Shown here in pieces: positions 11,001 to 22,715 of a DNA stretch of 64,000 nt. The DNA lies in the NCBI GenBank assembly GCA_963281255.1, contig OY725490.1, positions 3,596,001 through 3,660,000 of the forward strand. Reading direction: 5' to 3'. A program made the translations under genes and the position numbers. The stretch is from Aphrocallistes beatrix. Taxonomy: Eukaryota > Porifera > Hexactinellida > Sceptrulophora > Aphrocallistidae. Every line of letters begins with the position of its first letter. The stretch's first letter is position 1. The notes beneath the pieces are model-generated. The model worked only from the letters and a program-made list of their open reading frames with translations, was not told where the DNA came from and did no database searches.

Positions 11001-12105
11001 TATATATGGCTTCACTCTCACATAGAAATCATTAACGACACCACAATAGGCTGTTGTTGTCAGGGCCAGCGAGAGCGCGAGCGGCCCCGGGTCATGATTT
11101 GGCACGGGCCCCCTCCGATATTATTGTTGTCATAATCAAGTGAATAAACTACACCCAAACCAACACAATCATAAAAGCTCAATACAGCCATAAAAGCCCA
11201 TACAGCATACCTTCATAGACCGATTTTTTTCGGGAACCAGAGTAATTACCCCTCCTACCCCCTCCCCTCTTGACGCTAGTGGTTATTAATACTACAAAGC
11301 AATAACTTCCCTAAATATCTACACTTCCTGGCCAAAAGTATTCAAACACCAATTTAGGGATTTTCTGCTTTAAAATCCAAGCTAAATCTTCTAAAGTGAT
11401 TGGCAAGTATGATACGTAATAGAAAACCTCAATGTTTGATTTGCTTGCAAAGAGTGTAATATCCGTAACCTCTACCAAACAGCTAGCAAGAGGGAGTGTC
11501 CAATATATGCATGTGAATCTAGGACACAGAGTTGCAAGCGGGGTGGGCAGGGTCGCAGCCCGCCCCGCGGCCCGACTCCACCGCGATGATGACAGACCTG
11601 AGAGGTGTTTTTCATTGTCACAAGTACCAATTAGGGAACCCTTAGTACTAAATTCCTCAAAAGTACCAAGGCGGCACCCATCGATTCTGAGTTCAGAAGA
11701 TATAACTGATAAATAATTCACTTTTGCATAGAAATGTGGTTCAAATTATTAACTTTGTGCTAAAATGCAAAAGACCCCTGAGAGGATTTCTTTAACCGAA
11801 ATGCCGATTTGGTCGGATAATTTTGGAGTCGTAATTTTACCATTTAAAAAATTTCAAACAGGCATAAAAAACCTCGAACACAATTGGGCATTTACAGGGT
11901 ATTTCATAAATCACCATGCACGAAACTAAATTGCTCTCATTTCACTTGTGATTGGGCTAACATGATGATTTTAGTCACATTTAAAAGGAAAACCTCTGTC
12001 ATTTATGAAAAATAATGGAATAAGCATTTGGATTTAGAATTAATTCATTCCAATACGTATTCAATATGGGATACTCTATTTGCTATAACGTGATTTAGGC
12101 ATAGG
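11001..12105. other. Unassigned stretch with a GC-rich repeat scar
   Basis: A block at about 11523-11580 (acagagttgcaagcg, then rich in GCCCGC) resembles the ends of the hAT element at 43101-44400 and is probably a fragment. The open frames over it on both strands are by-products of its GC content. The rest is unassigned. Confidence 0.4.
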
Positions 12106-12111
12106 CATAGC

Positions 12112-12508
12112 CTACTGTATATAAGGCCTCACAGTAACTTGCGGATTTGGGACTAGGGATGCGGTAGAAGATGGTTGAACTAATACATGAGCTGCCTTAA
12201 ATCATTAACAAAGCACAATAGAGCTTAGGAATGTATTACCAGCATATATAAATATGGTGTCAAAATACCCATATCCGTTGTGAAAATTTAGATTAGTCAC
12301 CATATGGTTCCGTAATAGGGTATATTTGTGACAAATTTGTTGATTTTCAGAGGTCGTTTAAGGGCACTTCTAAGTGTTTATGTGATCAAATTTTTCGCAT
12401 AGAACTGAGATTTGAATGGATTAATTAATTAATTAATACGAAAAATTTGGATCCGCATCCCTTGTCCCAAATCCGCAAATTACTGTGAGGCCTAATATAC
12501 AGTAGGCT
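12112..12508. repeat. Short deletion derivative of FB1
   Basis: Begins ATAGCCTACTGTATATAAGG and ends with its near complement (cagtaggctat). The interior matches FB1 arm sequence (ATGCGGTAGAAGATGGTTGA, CCATATCCGTTG). The inverted ends of about 57 bp share CTTGCGGATTTGGGAC. It looks like an internally deleted, stand-alone copy. Confidence 0.6.
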
Positions 12509-12584
12509 ATTACATAGGCTAAAATTCTGTATTAGTCTTCTGCAAGTGGGTCGTGTTATTGTTGAGATAAGGCTCTCAATCTCG

Positions 12585-13383
12585 CAGGGCTGAGGTTGGT
12601 TAACCGATTTTGGGGTCGGTTATTTTGGTTTCCTCCAGGGCGGTTAACCGGTTAACCGATGCCAATATTAATTAGTATAAATATGGATTTGTCGACCAAT
12701 ATTTAACCTGATATTGAAAATTTATAATTTTCAGTGGTCTCGAAATATACTATTTGGTAAAAAAATAGAAATAATATTGCAATATCAAAATTTTAGAAGT
12801 AATATTCATGAATCTCCATCGAAAAGCAATGAAATTAGTCTTAATATTTAGAAAATAAAGCAGATCGGCTAACCGATTCAAAATTTTCTTAACCGTTAAC
12901 CGTGATTGACGGCGGTTAGCTGGTTAACCCAGTGGCGGATCTAGGTGGGGGAAATGGGGGCAATTGCCCCCCCCTTTTCTAGGAATAGGTGTTCGAAAAA
13001 TCTTAGAAATTATTGGTTTGTTTATGTATACTGTAGTGAATAATGCAGTATACACTATACATATACTATGTATTCGTATGCACGATTGGCTATCGTAATG
13101 TGGTACCTAGTATACTCTAAGTCTCTTAATTGAGGAGACTGGTAATTAATTTATTCTCTGGTTGCTAAATTGCTCCCTAAATCTGGTACAAATGAGTCAC
13201 TAGTGATAAAAATAGCAGTAGATGGATGTTTGGGTGTTTAGGACTGAAATTTTTTTTCTGGGGGGTTTACCCCTAGACCCCCCTATATTATATATAATCG
13301 CTCACTACGTTCGCTCATTGCCCCCCCCCCCTTTGACAAATCCTGGATCCGCCACTGTAACCGGTTAACCGAATCCAGCCTTG
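12585..13383. mobile_element. hAT-like element with GGTTAACCGGTTAACC ends
   Basis: Inverted ends CAGGGCTGAGGTTGGTTAAC and GGTTAACCGAATCCAGCCTT-G, with GGTTAACC multiplied near both ends. No clean 8-bp duplication was found, so the superfamily is tentative. It inserted into the GCDTTS-family relic that ends at about 13400, and it carries a second MITE at 12930-13357. Confidence 0.5.
12930..13357. mobile_element. hAT MITE (CAGTGGCGGATC ends)
   Basis: Ends CAGTGGCGGATCTAGG and CCTGGATCCGCCACTG with poly-G/poly-C next to each end, a very common animal hAT MITE pattern. The flanks are repetitive GGTTAACC sequence, so the 8-bp duplication cannot be read cleanly (TAACC is shared). Confidence 0.75.
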
Positions 13384-14428
13384 TTTACAATTACATAATA
13401 TAGGTTTTAGGTTTGAGGATATTTATTCGATTTTAAGTTCCCACAACTACCACATCACTAGTGTGTGACAGCTCTATAGCAGTTTGCCTATTAGTACATC
13501 AGCATCTGCTACAGAGTGTCTCACTGTTATTCTTGCCAGTGTCATGTGTTTTCCCAAAGCTTTAATCAACCTTGCCTTGTTCTTACCATTAGATAGCAAT
13601 CCAATTTGGCGAATTGTTATACATTGTAGGTATTTCATCAGTAAACTGGATTTCTGTTGATTGAAACTTTCTTTCTCAATTCATTTGGAGCTTAGAGCAT
13701 CACTGTATCCATCGAATACCACATGACAAACTGTTGGGTAGTGCTTTCGTAAGTGGGATAAATAGACTCGGTAAAGGTCCATGTATGACCCATGTTCTGG
13801 TCACACCACTCCCCACAATAGGAATTTCATATCTATGACAATTACACTATTGGGAGGATATGTATGCTCAATGCATAAAGGGATTATATTACTTGTACTT
13901 TGTAAATTTTTCTGTCTTTCTCATGGAAAGTTCTTCAAACAGCAAGAGTGGACGAGGAGACCATTCATAAGCAAAATCAGTATTAAATGTTATCACATAC
14001 ATGATCCTGTTGAAAAACTGCATCGTGTTGACAGGGATGATCTCATCACGCACTGACACATAGTTTCTCTGTCTTTCGATGCAATTCTATATCCCCAAAT
14101 GTTGTGCCTACCAATTTCTCCATCGCCTGAGTACGATCTCCACAACAGCATCACAATTAACAGTTTCATTAGCAACAATTCCTATGCTTAAATGGACAGT
14201 AAGGCACTCTTCAGCTTTAAAACATCCATTTTGTCAAGCATCTAGTGTGACATTCGCAGATCCACACGTTGTTCAAATGAAGTTAATTCACTACCACTAA
14301 ACCAGGCATGCCTTGTACTCAATGGTTCAAAACACTGTCAGTCATGTCACGGCCACGAGTCAGACATCTAGAGGTTTTCATTGATCTCGTTAGCACTTGC
14401 TATATCGCCATATCAGTCCATATGTCAT

Positions 14429-14532
14429 GGACCAAAGTGTAAATCGGCCAAGATTTTGGAATATCTTGGCTGAGGCAAACTTTTGGCTCAGCCAAGACTT
14501 TCCAAAATCTTGGACGATTTACAGTTTGGTCC
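14429..14532. repeat. Small hairpin element
   Basis: A near-perfect 104-bp hairpin. The arms begin GGACCAAAGTGTAAATCG and end CGATTTACAGTTTGGTCC, with CCAAGATTTTGG blocks inside and a loop of about a dozen bases. A compact MITE or a folded scar inside the GCDTTS relic. Confidence 0.7.
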
Positions 14533-14569
14533 ATTACACATATAGTACCCACAATAGGGTGGTGCTCCA

Positions 14570-15170
14570 AAATATTCGAAAGTTTGAATCTTCAGATGCA
14601 GACTTTTCAAATAGTTTACCTTGATCACCATATATTCACAATAAAATTTCAAGCAATTTGGAGGTGATTTAGTAGTCGCGCAAGGTAGATCCTCCCTCGT
14701 GAAGATTTATAAGGGATTTATCCATTTTGGGACTTAAAGTTGCAAAAGGCGTACTTTTGATATACAAAGAAACTAGTAACTTAATTTTTGAGATATTTGG
14801 GGGTGGTTTTATATCGGCTAATAATACATTTTAATAAAATCTACCAGTTCGAAGATATTGGTAAAAACAGTTGAGACCATTAACAATTTAAAGTACGAAG
14901 GCTGGTCCCAACTGTTTTCATCAATATCTCTGTATTATTAGCTGATATAAACCACCCCCAAATATGTCAAAAATAAACTTACTAGTTACTTTGCATATCA
15001 GAAGTACGCCTTTTGCAACTATAAGCCCCAAACCAGACAGATCATGTGTGACCACCACTATCTTGTGTGACCACTAAATAATCTCCAAATTGCATGAACA
15101 TTTTATTGTGAGTATTTGGTGATTAAGGTAACCATTTCAATAGTATGAATCTAAAGATTAAAACTAAACG
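14570..15170. repeat. Inverted-repeat element IR2 (complete palindrome)
   Basis: Arms at about 14570-14880 and 14895-15170. Paired blocks are ACTAGTAACTTAATTTTTGA with its complement near 14965, GGGGGTGGTTTATATC-type sequence at 14810 with ATATAAACCACCCCCAAATA at 14948, and the end TTGAATCTTCAGATGC with its counterpart near 15150. The loop is around 14885. A half copy lies at 7020-7790. Non-coding. Confidence 0.7.
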
Positions 15171-16440
15171 GAATTTTTGGGGGGAACCTAACCCACAATT
15201 TATCACTTCTAGTGAAATTTCCCATTGAGGTGAAGTCAACTCAATATCTGTCATCCTATCATCTAAGTAGAATCTGCTGCAGATAATGTTTTGCATTTGA
15301 CAGGTGCCGTTACATGGAAATGTGAAATCATTAATAAACACTGTAGAGATATCCAATCACCAGAACATTCAGCACGGAGAAATGTACATATTAGCGTCAC
15401 CTGGTTGTAGACTGCACTCACAATTTGATTTGAACTGTGTAAAAGGCATCCAGGCTAATAACCTGCAAATTAGCATATGTTAAGACGATTGACTTGGATA
15501 TTTAGTAGTCCTGACTTCTCTGAGATCCAAATTATCTGTTGACATAATAGGGCTAGTCCAACTGCATAGCCTTGTTTTATTTTATCTATTCAGCCTTTTC
15601 ATTAATTGACCACATCGTCCATGAACACCGTCAAAGTATTAGGAATGACTGTTGTCACATCACATATTATTAAAGCTGCATGGCTGGTGTGTACGATTCA
15701 GTGTCATATGCCATAGAACGTATATTCTCCCTGATTACGTTCTTCACATGGGTCCTGTGAGTTTCGAATATAAAGTGCATTTGTAAAAATCTTCAAACAT
15801 CCATATGGGTTTATTTCCATGCATACTTGTGATGATGACATCATCGCTAAAACGCTCTGTGAGTTGTCTTCAATGAATTTTCGGAACATCCAGTACCAGT
15901 AACAAAATCGTGCATACACGCTTCAAGATTTTGGAGCAGCACATCAACAAAAGATTGACGGGAATTTATCACTCTCTTCAAGACACGCAAAAAGGGACCA
16001 AATGCTGACGACAAATAGTCATCTTCTGGATGACCTTTCTTTTGGCTTTGAAAAATTTATCGTAACAACTGTTGTGGAATTTGGTCCCAGCAGCTACCAA
16101 ATATATTACATTGGTGAGGCGAGCCTTCACTGTTTCTCCTCATTCATCATTCCTTCATGCTGCATCAAGTATAGATGCTGTATAAGAGCCTGCGCTTCAT
16201 ATACCAATGAATCGTTTATCAACTGGCTTCTTCTCTCAGCAGAGTCACAACTACCAGCACAAAACATATAGTGATCCTTAAAATTAAAAAGTGTCTGTGA
16301 TGATAGGAGAAAATTCGTCGATTGTTTAGGCAAAGAAAGAGGACGGAACGAATAGGGGATTCTAATATGAATTTTTACACGAACACAAACTGAGCAGAGT
16401 CCATGTAGTTCAGCAATACCGTCCCGTCTCCGCATGCTGC

Positions 16441-17233
16441 TTCATATGATGGCCGCCAATGCTCTTGTTAGATTTACTGTGTGTGAGGTCTTTTTCACAC
16501 AAGAAAGATGGATTTCTGCTCATCCATATTGGTCCGTCTGGGCAAAATCACAACATTATCTAAAAAATTCTGAAAACACAGTTAGAGGTGGGAACATTGG
16601 ATTTTCAACATCACAGTATACGAAATACGTATAACACAGTAACCTCAGTGTTGTGGATTAGCTTACCTGACCTTAAAAACAAATTTGATTCCTAGAAATC
16701 CTCTCTACGATATCTATAAGCAAAATCCAATTGAATTGAAAGGGCGACCATATTGGTTGGATCTGGCCCTCTAGCGGTAAATGCTAGTGGGATTTACCTA
16801 TTATATTTTCCATGTGCATTGCTTCAAGGTTAACTAATTTAAATTAATTATAATGATTTTGTGATTACTAGAAAAATCCTCCCACAATAAATTTTGAATC
16901 GCCACCAAAGCATATGCATATAAAGGTTAGATATAATGCTGTATTTAGGTTCAGAATATAATTTATAATTGATTGGAAAAGTAAATTTAAATTTTTCAGT
17001 ACTTTTCACAATTTTTTCTCCGTAACCATAAATAATCTCGATCTAGAAACGATAAATTGGAAGCAAATTTGATTTATCAGCAAATATGTATATTAAAACC
17101 ATACAAACAAAACACATCGAATTACTAATGATATAAAACATAAAACAGAAGTTCTAATGCAATCAACAATAGTGGAAAATAAGTATAGGCAGGGGACAAA
17201 GCTATCTTAGCAATTATGTACATCCAATCAGTT
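16441..17233. other. Unassigned stretch downstream of NHL gene 1
   Basis: Intergenic and AT-rich. It includes the 3' flank of the minus-strand NHL gene. No convincing exon or repeat end recognised. Confidence 0.4.
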
Positions 17234-18478
17234 CTAAAATATCTTAAGACGGTGGTTGTATCCCACTTGGATAATCCTCCCGCTTGCGTCTAGTGTGACA
17301 CCCATTGGGTATTGTATGCCATCAGTGATTCTATGAAGTACATCTCCTTGATGATTGAAAATCACAATTGCTTGCTCCCTGCAATCTGAAATAATAAAGT
17401 TACCAGCACCATCTATGCAGAATGAATAAGGTTGCTGTAAATGATTAGAAATAGCAGTGAGGACAGTGCTCAGTATCTGAGTTAGATTATGTCTGAAGGA
17501 ATAGAGGAAAGGTTTGGTGTCACTAAGTACATAAATTGATTTGCAGGTGAGCTTTATGTCAGTAGGATACTTCAGTATCCCTTGTCCGAACTGAGATCTG
17601 AATAGGAAATCTTTTGAAAAAATTTGAACCCGATTATTACCATTGTCACATATAAATATTTCTCCATTCGATTGGTTGATAGTAATGCCATATGGGTAAT
17701 TAAACTGACCTTCTCCATTCCCTGGAGTCCCTATCTGTTGGAGAAAAGTGCCATTTAAATCATAAACCAACAAACAACCACCAGTACCCTGAGATACGAA
17801 TACCTTGTTTTGGTAGAATTCGATCGCTCGAGGCCATTTCATCTTACCAGCTCCATCTCTATCTCCAAACTTGTATACATATCCTCCATCTTTATCAAAC
17901 ACCTGAACTCTGTGGTTTAACTGATCCGCTACGAAAATATTACCAGTTGAGTAGTGCACTGTCACTCCATAAGGATTAGAAAACTGTCCTTCCTCACCAC
18001 CTGGTGCTCCTCCTATACTGAGTAGAGGAGACACTCTTCCCTCGTACTCTACTACAGGGAGACGAGATGCTAGCCTAGTCGAGTCAGTAACAATCAGTCT
18101 ACCAAACTTGCCAGCTGAACGCACTAGTGTATTGTCAAACTCAAGACGGACACGCATGCAATGGAACTCAGATTCAAACTTTTCACGTTTTTCAGTCAAG
18201 TTTTGGATAATCGACTCAGTAAATTCGTTGAGTTCGTTAGATTTGAACTTTTCTTTGGCAAACTCCAACCCTTCTTCGAGTTCTTTTATAGATTGTTTGT
18301 GCTTATTTCTTTCTCTCTCATAAGTGCTTAGAATTTCCTCCAACTCAATCAAGAGTTCTCTTTCCCTCTCTTTCAAGAGATTGATTACGTCACCGAAAAG
18401 AATTTCAATCTCACGTCTTGTGTCAGAGATTTGATTTTCAAAACTAAATATTTCAGGAGTTTCCATAGCGGTTGCCAT
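17234..18478 (-). CDS. Coiled-coil / NHL-repeat protein 1 (TRIM-NHL-like without RING)
   Basis: A 414-residue protein in a single open exon. I take the ATG at 18476-18478 (MATAMETPEIFSF) as start because the sequence just upstream (tttttcttttcag) is a 3' splice site, implying a 5'-UTR intron ending 10 bases before the ATG. Residues about 15-115 are charged and heptad-like (coiled coil, rich in KERERELLIELEE). From about 150 on there are NHL repeats, with signatures NPYGVTV...VADQLNHRVQVF, YPYGITI...ICDNGNNRVQIF and QPYSFCIDGAGNFIISD, which predict a six-bladed propeller. The architecture is that of TRIM-NHL or TRIM2/3-like proteins lacking RING and B-box. NHL propellers bind RNA or protein; the partner here is unknown. 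Two relatives are at 29077 and 62834. Confidence 0.85.
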   Translation of the reverse strand: MATAMETPEIFSFENQISDTRREIEILFGDVINLLKERERELLIELEEILSTYERERNKHKQSIKELEEGLEFAKEKFKSNELNEFTESIIQNLTEKREKFESEFHCMRVRLEFDNTLVRSAGKFGRLIVTDSTRLASRLPVVEYEGRVSPLLSIGGAPGGEEGQFSNPYGVTVHYSTGNIFVADQLNHRVQVFDKDGGYVYKFGDRDGAGKMKWPRAIEFYQNKVFVSQGTGGCLLVYDLNGTFLQQIGTPGNGEGQFNYPYGITINQSNGEIFICDNGNNRVQIFSKDFLFRSQFGQGILKYPTDIKLTCKSIYVLSDTKPFLYSFRHNLTQILSTVLTAISNHLQQPYSFCIDGAGNFIISDCREQAIVIFNHQGDVLHRITDGIQYPMGVTLDASGRIIQVGYNHRLKIF

Positions 18479-18491
18479 AAGCACAATATCT
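18479..18491 (-). other. 3' splice site before NHL gene 1 start codon
   Basis: On the minus strand a pyrimidine-rich tract ending in CAG directly precedes ATATTGTGCTT-ATG. NHL gene 2 has the same arrangement (ctatacag, then gcaa-ATG at 30346-30356), suggesting both genes share a 5'-UTR intron. Confidence 0.6.
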
Positions 18492-18687
18492 GAAAAGAAA
18501 AACAATAATCATCAAAAATTGGGAGCGTCAAGAATTTGAAAGGATGTGAGATATTACGTGCGAATTTTTCAATTATCGATACAGAAATTTATTATAACGC
18601 GACTCGAAGTATGCTTACTGGATATAATAGAGAGGATGGTTGAAAGCAAGATTCCCCACAATTTAGCATTATAATCAAGGTGCTATA

Positions 18688-19314
18688 CAGTGGCGTACCG
18701 TGACTAAATGCCGCCCGGGGCGGGAATTTTAGAATGCCGCGTTGCCGCCCCTAAGTGTGAATTATTTAAATTATAACTTCGCGATTCACTTTCCTATTTG
18801 CTTTATTTTGCTTAACAATATTCTAATAACTCGCTACAAATGGTTAACAAATAGTTCTTCTCGCTTTCAATGCTGCTCATTATTTGAAATTGCATGATGA
18901 AATCTGAATAGTTAATATATTAAAACACGCAAGAAATCTATAAATGCGACTTAATATTGTCATTTATATCTTACAGTTAATAATATCACTTCTACAAGTA
19001 TTATTACTATTATGTTATTACAGTAAGGTTGTGGTTTGTATACTAATATATGTTTTCATTATTTCAGAAATTGAAATCATTACAATTGATTTAGAAGGAT
19101 TCTTAATTATAGAAGTGCAGTTATCAATTGTTATTTGTGAATTGGCAATAGTGCAAATTGTCAACAGACAATAAACTTTGATCAATTTAATTCAACACTG
19201 GATTTCTACATGCATTAGGAGAATTTAATTTAAAGTTGTAAATGCAATTTGCCGCCCCCTTGAAGTGCCGCCCGGGGCGGGCCGCCCCCCCGCCCGCCCC
19301 ACGGTACGCCACTG
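18688..19314. mobile_element. hAT MITE (CAGTGGCGTACCGTG ends)
   Basis: Perfect inverted ends CAGTGGCGTACCGTG / CACGGTACGCCACTG and a perfect 8-bp duplication GTGCTATA (18680-18687, 19315-19322). GC-rich GCCGCCCGGGGCGGG blocks near both ends flank an AT-rich core. Non-coding and evidently young. Confidence 0.95.
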
Positions 19315-19322
19315 GTGCTATA

Positions 19323-20025
19323 CAGCCCTCCAGAGATCCGCTCCTAGTCTCAAACCCATAAATTATCATACGCTTAAATCGATAAATAGCATTAAAATAT
19401 AGGGTAAATTGGGTATTTTTCTGGATTTTCACGCTCCTAAACACTTTGAGGTTTAAAATCATACGCCTAAAGGAGCGTCTCGCGCTCCTAGACAATCCCT
19501 TGATTCTAATGCAGCAATAAAATGTCTCCAGCAATATCCCCCCTCCCAGAAAATATTTTCCAAGACTTTTTTAGCCGAAAAAGAATTCTGCCTTATTCCA
19601 GTTTTGAAAATTCGGTCTTATTCTGCTTTCCCAAAATAATTACTTGCATATTTTCATTATAATTTGAAACTTATTATGTACAACTAAATGTGGTAATTCG
19701 TATAATAATATTTAAATTAACCTTTGTTCTAGGGCCAGAGGTCAAACAAACTTCATTACCAATTTGCTACAAATAGTATGTCTGCAGGAGCGAGCGTAAA
19801 TTTTTAGTTGTAGTTTACTCTTTTTGCAAATTTTATATGAACCTTCAGATGAATGTTACGAAAATTTTGGTCCCCTGGAAAATTGGACCTATGCTAAATT
19901 TTTTTACATTAACCTAGACCAGGGCTTCCCAACCCGTTTACTACAATTACTCCGTTGTCTAAGTGACACAGTTAATCTATTACCCCAATTGATGAGGGCA
20001 AGCATCAGAAAATTTTACAATATAA
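19323..20025. other. Unassigned stretch
   Basis: No gene or repeat end recognised. AT-rich with several short unrelated open frames. Confidence 0.35.
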
Positions 20026-20887
20026 ATATGCATAGCCTACTCTGTATAAGCCCTGCCATCAGAATGAAAAATTTGTATCAGGGATGCGGTCGAGGATGAT
20101 TGAATTTTTACATAGAGAAGCTAAAATAGTCAACCATGCAGAATAGAGCTTATCCGTAAGATATTGTGAAGTATTGTATGTAGTAGGCTATGGTACCCTA
20201 TAGTATAACTATATAAACATGGTATCTAAGTACATACATCAGTTGTCAAATATTTGATTAGTCATCATACCATTGCGTAACAGGCTATCTTGAGATCGAA
20301 TCTGACCTGCTTTAAGAACGGTTTAAAGGATTATAAGTGTATTACTTTCGCACAGAATCAAGCTGGAGACCGGCGGATTTGAAAACTTAATTTTTCAATA
20401 GAATGATGTTACATTCCAGGGTTGCTAAGGAAATGGCCATATCTTGATAACCATAGTGGCTAGACATTCAAATTTGATCTTAGTGGTGGGCAATAGGCTA
20501 CTCCTCAGAACTCATCTGAACTTCTAAATTCAAAGTTTTCGAGCTATAGAACAATTGTCCCATCGGTTAAATTTTAAAATTGATTCATAACTCAAAGCCT
20601 TTTAATTTAGAAATAGTCAGGTCAATATGGTGCATGACCCCCAAAAATTACAAGAAATTGTTCTATTGCATTTTTCCGTTGTATCATGTCTTAAGAGTAA
20701 CATACTAAAAGTTTACCAAAATCGGAATCTCAGAAAGTGATTTGACACGACCCCGTCGTGGCCCCCAAACTATAAAAATCGCCGGTTTTGAAAACTAAGA
20801 TATAACCTTTCAAATGATAGCAAATCAGTTTTTATTGCCATATTCGTGCTCCGCATCAAATTTCCGGCAATTTGATATATATATATA

Positions 20888-21330
20888 CAGTCGACTCTCG
20901 TTAATACGGATAAGAAGTACAAGTTTTGATTCCCCAATCTAATCTATAGCAAAATATATACAAACGAACTCCAGTTAACACGAACACGGATAAGACGAAA
21001 TATCGGATAATAAGTACGATTTGTGGGTCCCCTTCAGCGAACACAAATAATACGAACAGGTGTGTGCCTACGAGCACTTTGAATACGGTACGTAGATAGA
21101 TACTAGACAGATATTTCTCAATGAAAATACAGTCGAATCTCGTTAATACAACATGAATAATGAGTTCTCTATTTGACAAGTACAATTTCATGCTCTCACG
21201 TAGTTATCACTATGTATATTAAGTATTTTGGACAAATGTGGCTATGTACGTTCTTCGGTTAATACGTACTCCGGATAAGGAGTACAAATCTCCACGGTCC
21301 CTTGGTGTACGTGTTAACGAGAGTCGACTG
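20888..21330. mobile_element. pogo/Tigger-type MITE (CAGTCGACTCTCG ends), copy 2
   Basis: Ends CAGTCGACTCTCGTTAATAC and TTAACGAGAGTCGACTG inside a TA-rich target. It has the same body as 8808-9316 with one internal deletion near 21040. The matching site in the opposite arm (about 23010-23025) is empty. Confidence 0.85.
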
Positions 21331-21654
21331 TATATATATATATTGACCATATTTTGAGCAAAAGATTTTGGGGCCTCCCTAGCAACAACCCGGAATGTAA
21401 AAATTCCGATCTCCAAATTTGGTGTAAACCATATCGAGTGACCCCTTGTTTTTCTCGGCTATGGTTGCTGTGCACGAATTTCTTAATATAAATAGTCTAA
21501 ACGTTAGTTTTAAAATATTATGGTTTGCGGCTGGTGGTATTCATGTATTTTTAACAGTAAACATATGTACTCATAAATCTTTGTTTTGTCTCTTTAACTC
21601 CTATGAAATATTAGAATGGAAAATTTAGGTGGTATAGTAGATGGATTGATATGT

Positions 21655-22430
21655 TCAAATTTCAATTTCATCTTCGGTTTCATCATCCGATGCAATTCCT
21701 TCTTGGCATCGTCCGCATGCTTGGGAACAGTTGAGTCCTTGTTTTCCGCAGCTACATCTGAGACTACTATAGCCTGTGGAACAGTTACAGAGGATTATTT
21801 TCAGGAGTGCTTCGGGTGCAGGGTTACTATCCAACATGACTGGGATTAAGCTGTTATCTTGGCAGTCTCATCCCCATTCGGTGATCTCCATACCATCAGC
21901 CATGCCCATCCACATCATCACCTGGAAATCGCACCTCAGAGAGTGAAATTTCGTGGCATAGGCTGTAGCTGGCAGTCTTTCAGGTGTAACGAAGCTTTTG
22001 GCTGCACTCACTTTCTTGCAGGATAGTGTATCTCAAGTCGCGAAGACTGTCCCCAAGTTTTGCGTTGAACTACGCGATCATGACTTTATAACCAGTGCTT
22101 TCTATTACACAACTGGGTCTTTGTTTGGTGCTGAAAACACCATTGCATAGCTTTTTGAGATGGAATCCTCTTTGAACTTGTACAGAGCAGACTTCTTTCC
22201 GAGTCCGAAAATGCTGGAAGTGGTGTCACACCCGGTGAATATAGGCAGAAAAAGCAGGCTGTGGCAGTTTTCGTCCCCAAGCACCTGCTTTATCACCTTG
22301 ATATCATACACTACGGTTGATTTCCCTTTATCCGAGCGGATGTATATCTTCTTTGCATCGTTGTTAGGAGTGTAGTGCAACAACATAACCAATAGATCCA
22401 TATCCTCTCTGAGGTACTATTTCCAGGTGA
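21655..22430 (-). pseudogene. GCDTTS-family gene, C-terminal part (PIN/FEN-like core plus Cys-rich tail)
   Basis: On the minus strand from 22430: EDMDLLVMLLHYT, KKIYIRSDKGKSTVVYDI, LLFLPIFTGCDTTSSIFGLG, then a stop and frame changes. After these come YATKFHSLRCDFQVMMWMG, EWGW, then SNPAPEALLKIILCNCSTG and the cysteine-rich GYSSLRCSCGKQGLNCSQAC, ending in an acidic tail. The acidic DMDLL and GCDTTS-G-G-K pattern resembles the metal-binding and helix-hairpin-helix region of FEN/XPG-type PIN nucleases; that is inference. The tail resembles CXC-type zinc-binding motifs. It is the missing C-terminal part of the relic at 13400-16440. Broken, so not a working gene here. Confidence 0.6.
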
Positions 22431-22434
22431 TGTT

Positions 22435-22715
22435 GTGAATGGGCATGGCTGATGGTATGGAGGTCACCGAATGGGGATGAGACTGCCAAGATAACAGCCT
22501 AATCCCAGTCATGTTGGACAGTAACCCTGCACCCGAAGCACTCCTGAAAATGATCCACTCTAACTGTTCCACAGGCTATAGTAGTCTCAGATGTAGCTGC
22601 GGAAAACAAGGACTCAACTGTTCCCAAGCTGCGGACGATGCCAAGATGACAACTGTGGAAAAATGAAAGATTGTGCATCGGATGATGAAACCGAAGATGA
22701 AATTGAAATGTGAAC
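22435..22715 (+). pseudogene. Inverted second copy of the GCDTTS-family C-terminal tail
   Basis: Plus-strand mirror image of 21655-21910: MLDSNPAPEALLKMIHSNCS followed by the Cys-rich stretch, interrupted by a small insertion or deletion around 22635. It belongs to the right arm of the palindrome, so both tails point outward from the centre. Confidence 0.65.

Larger units (their letters stand above)
13400..16440 (-). pseudogene. Decayed GCDTTS-family gene, N-terminal and middle parts
   Basis: Read on the minus strand from 16440 downwards, frames match in order a protein family I know from cnidarian and insect genomes. FNFKDHYMFCAG and YEAQALIQHLYL lie near 16130-16330, a FHNSCYDKFFKAKR-like segment near 16040, and YEWSPRPLLLFEELSMRKTE near 13940. 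VVFDGYSDALSSK follows near 13700, then KNKARLIKALGKHM near 13580. Many stops and frameshifts separate them. The next expected part (DxDLLVLLLHH ... GCDTTS ... Cys-rich tail) is absent because a hAT-like element occupies the site from 13383 leftwards. That missing part is what the palindrome at 20-23.5 kb carries. A palindrome (14570-15170) and a hairpin (14429-14532) also interrupt it. Function unknown; the family is probably carried by mobile elements. Confidence 0.6.

Noticed and set aside
11311-11721. Genes of 136 and 94 codons on opposite strands
   Set aside because: They overlap a GC-rich hAT end fragment and show no family resemblance.
18476-18505. Longer N-terminus for NHL gene 1 starting at 18505
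   Set aside because: That position is TTG, and the added codons lie in a pyrimidine tract ending in CAG, that is, in an intron.
21655-22715. Two independent genes on opposite strands
   Set aside because: They are mirror images within a palindrome, and the plus copy has only the tail.
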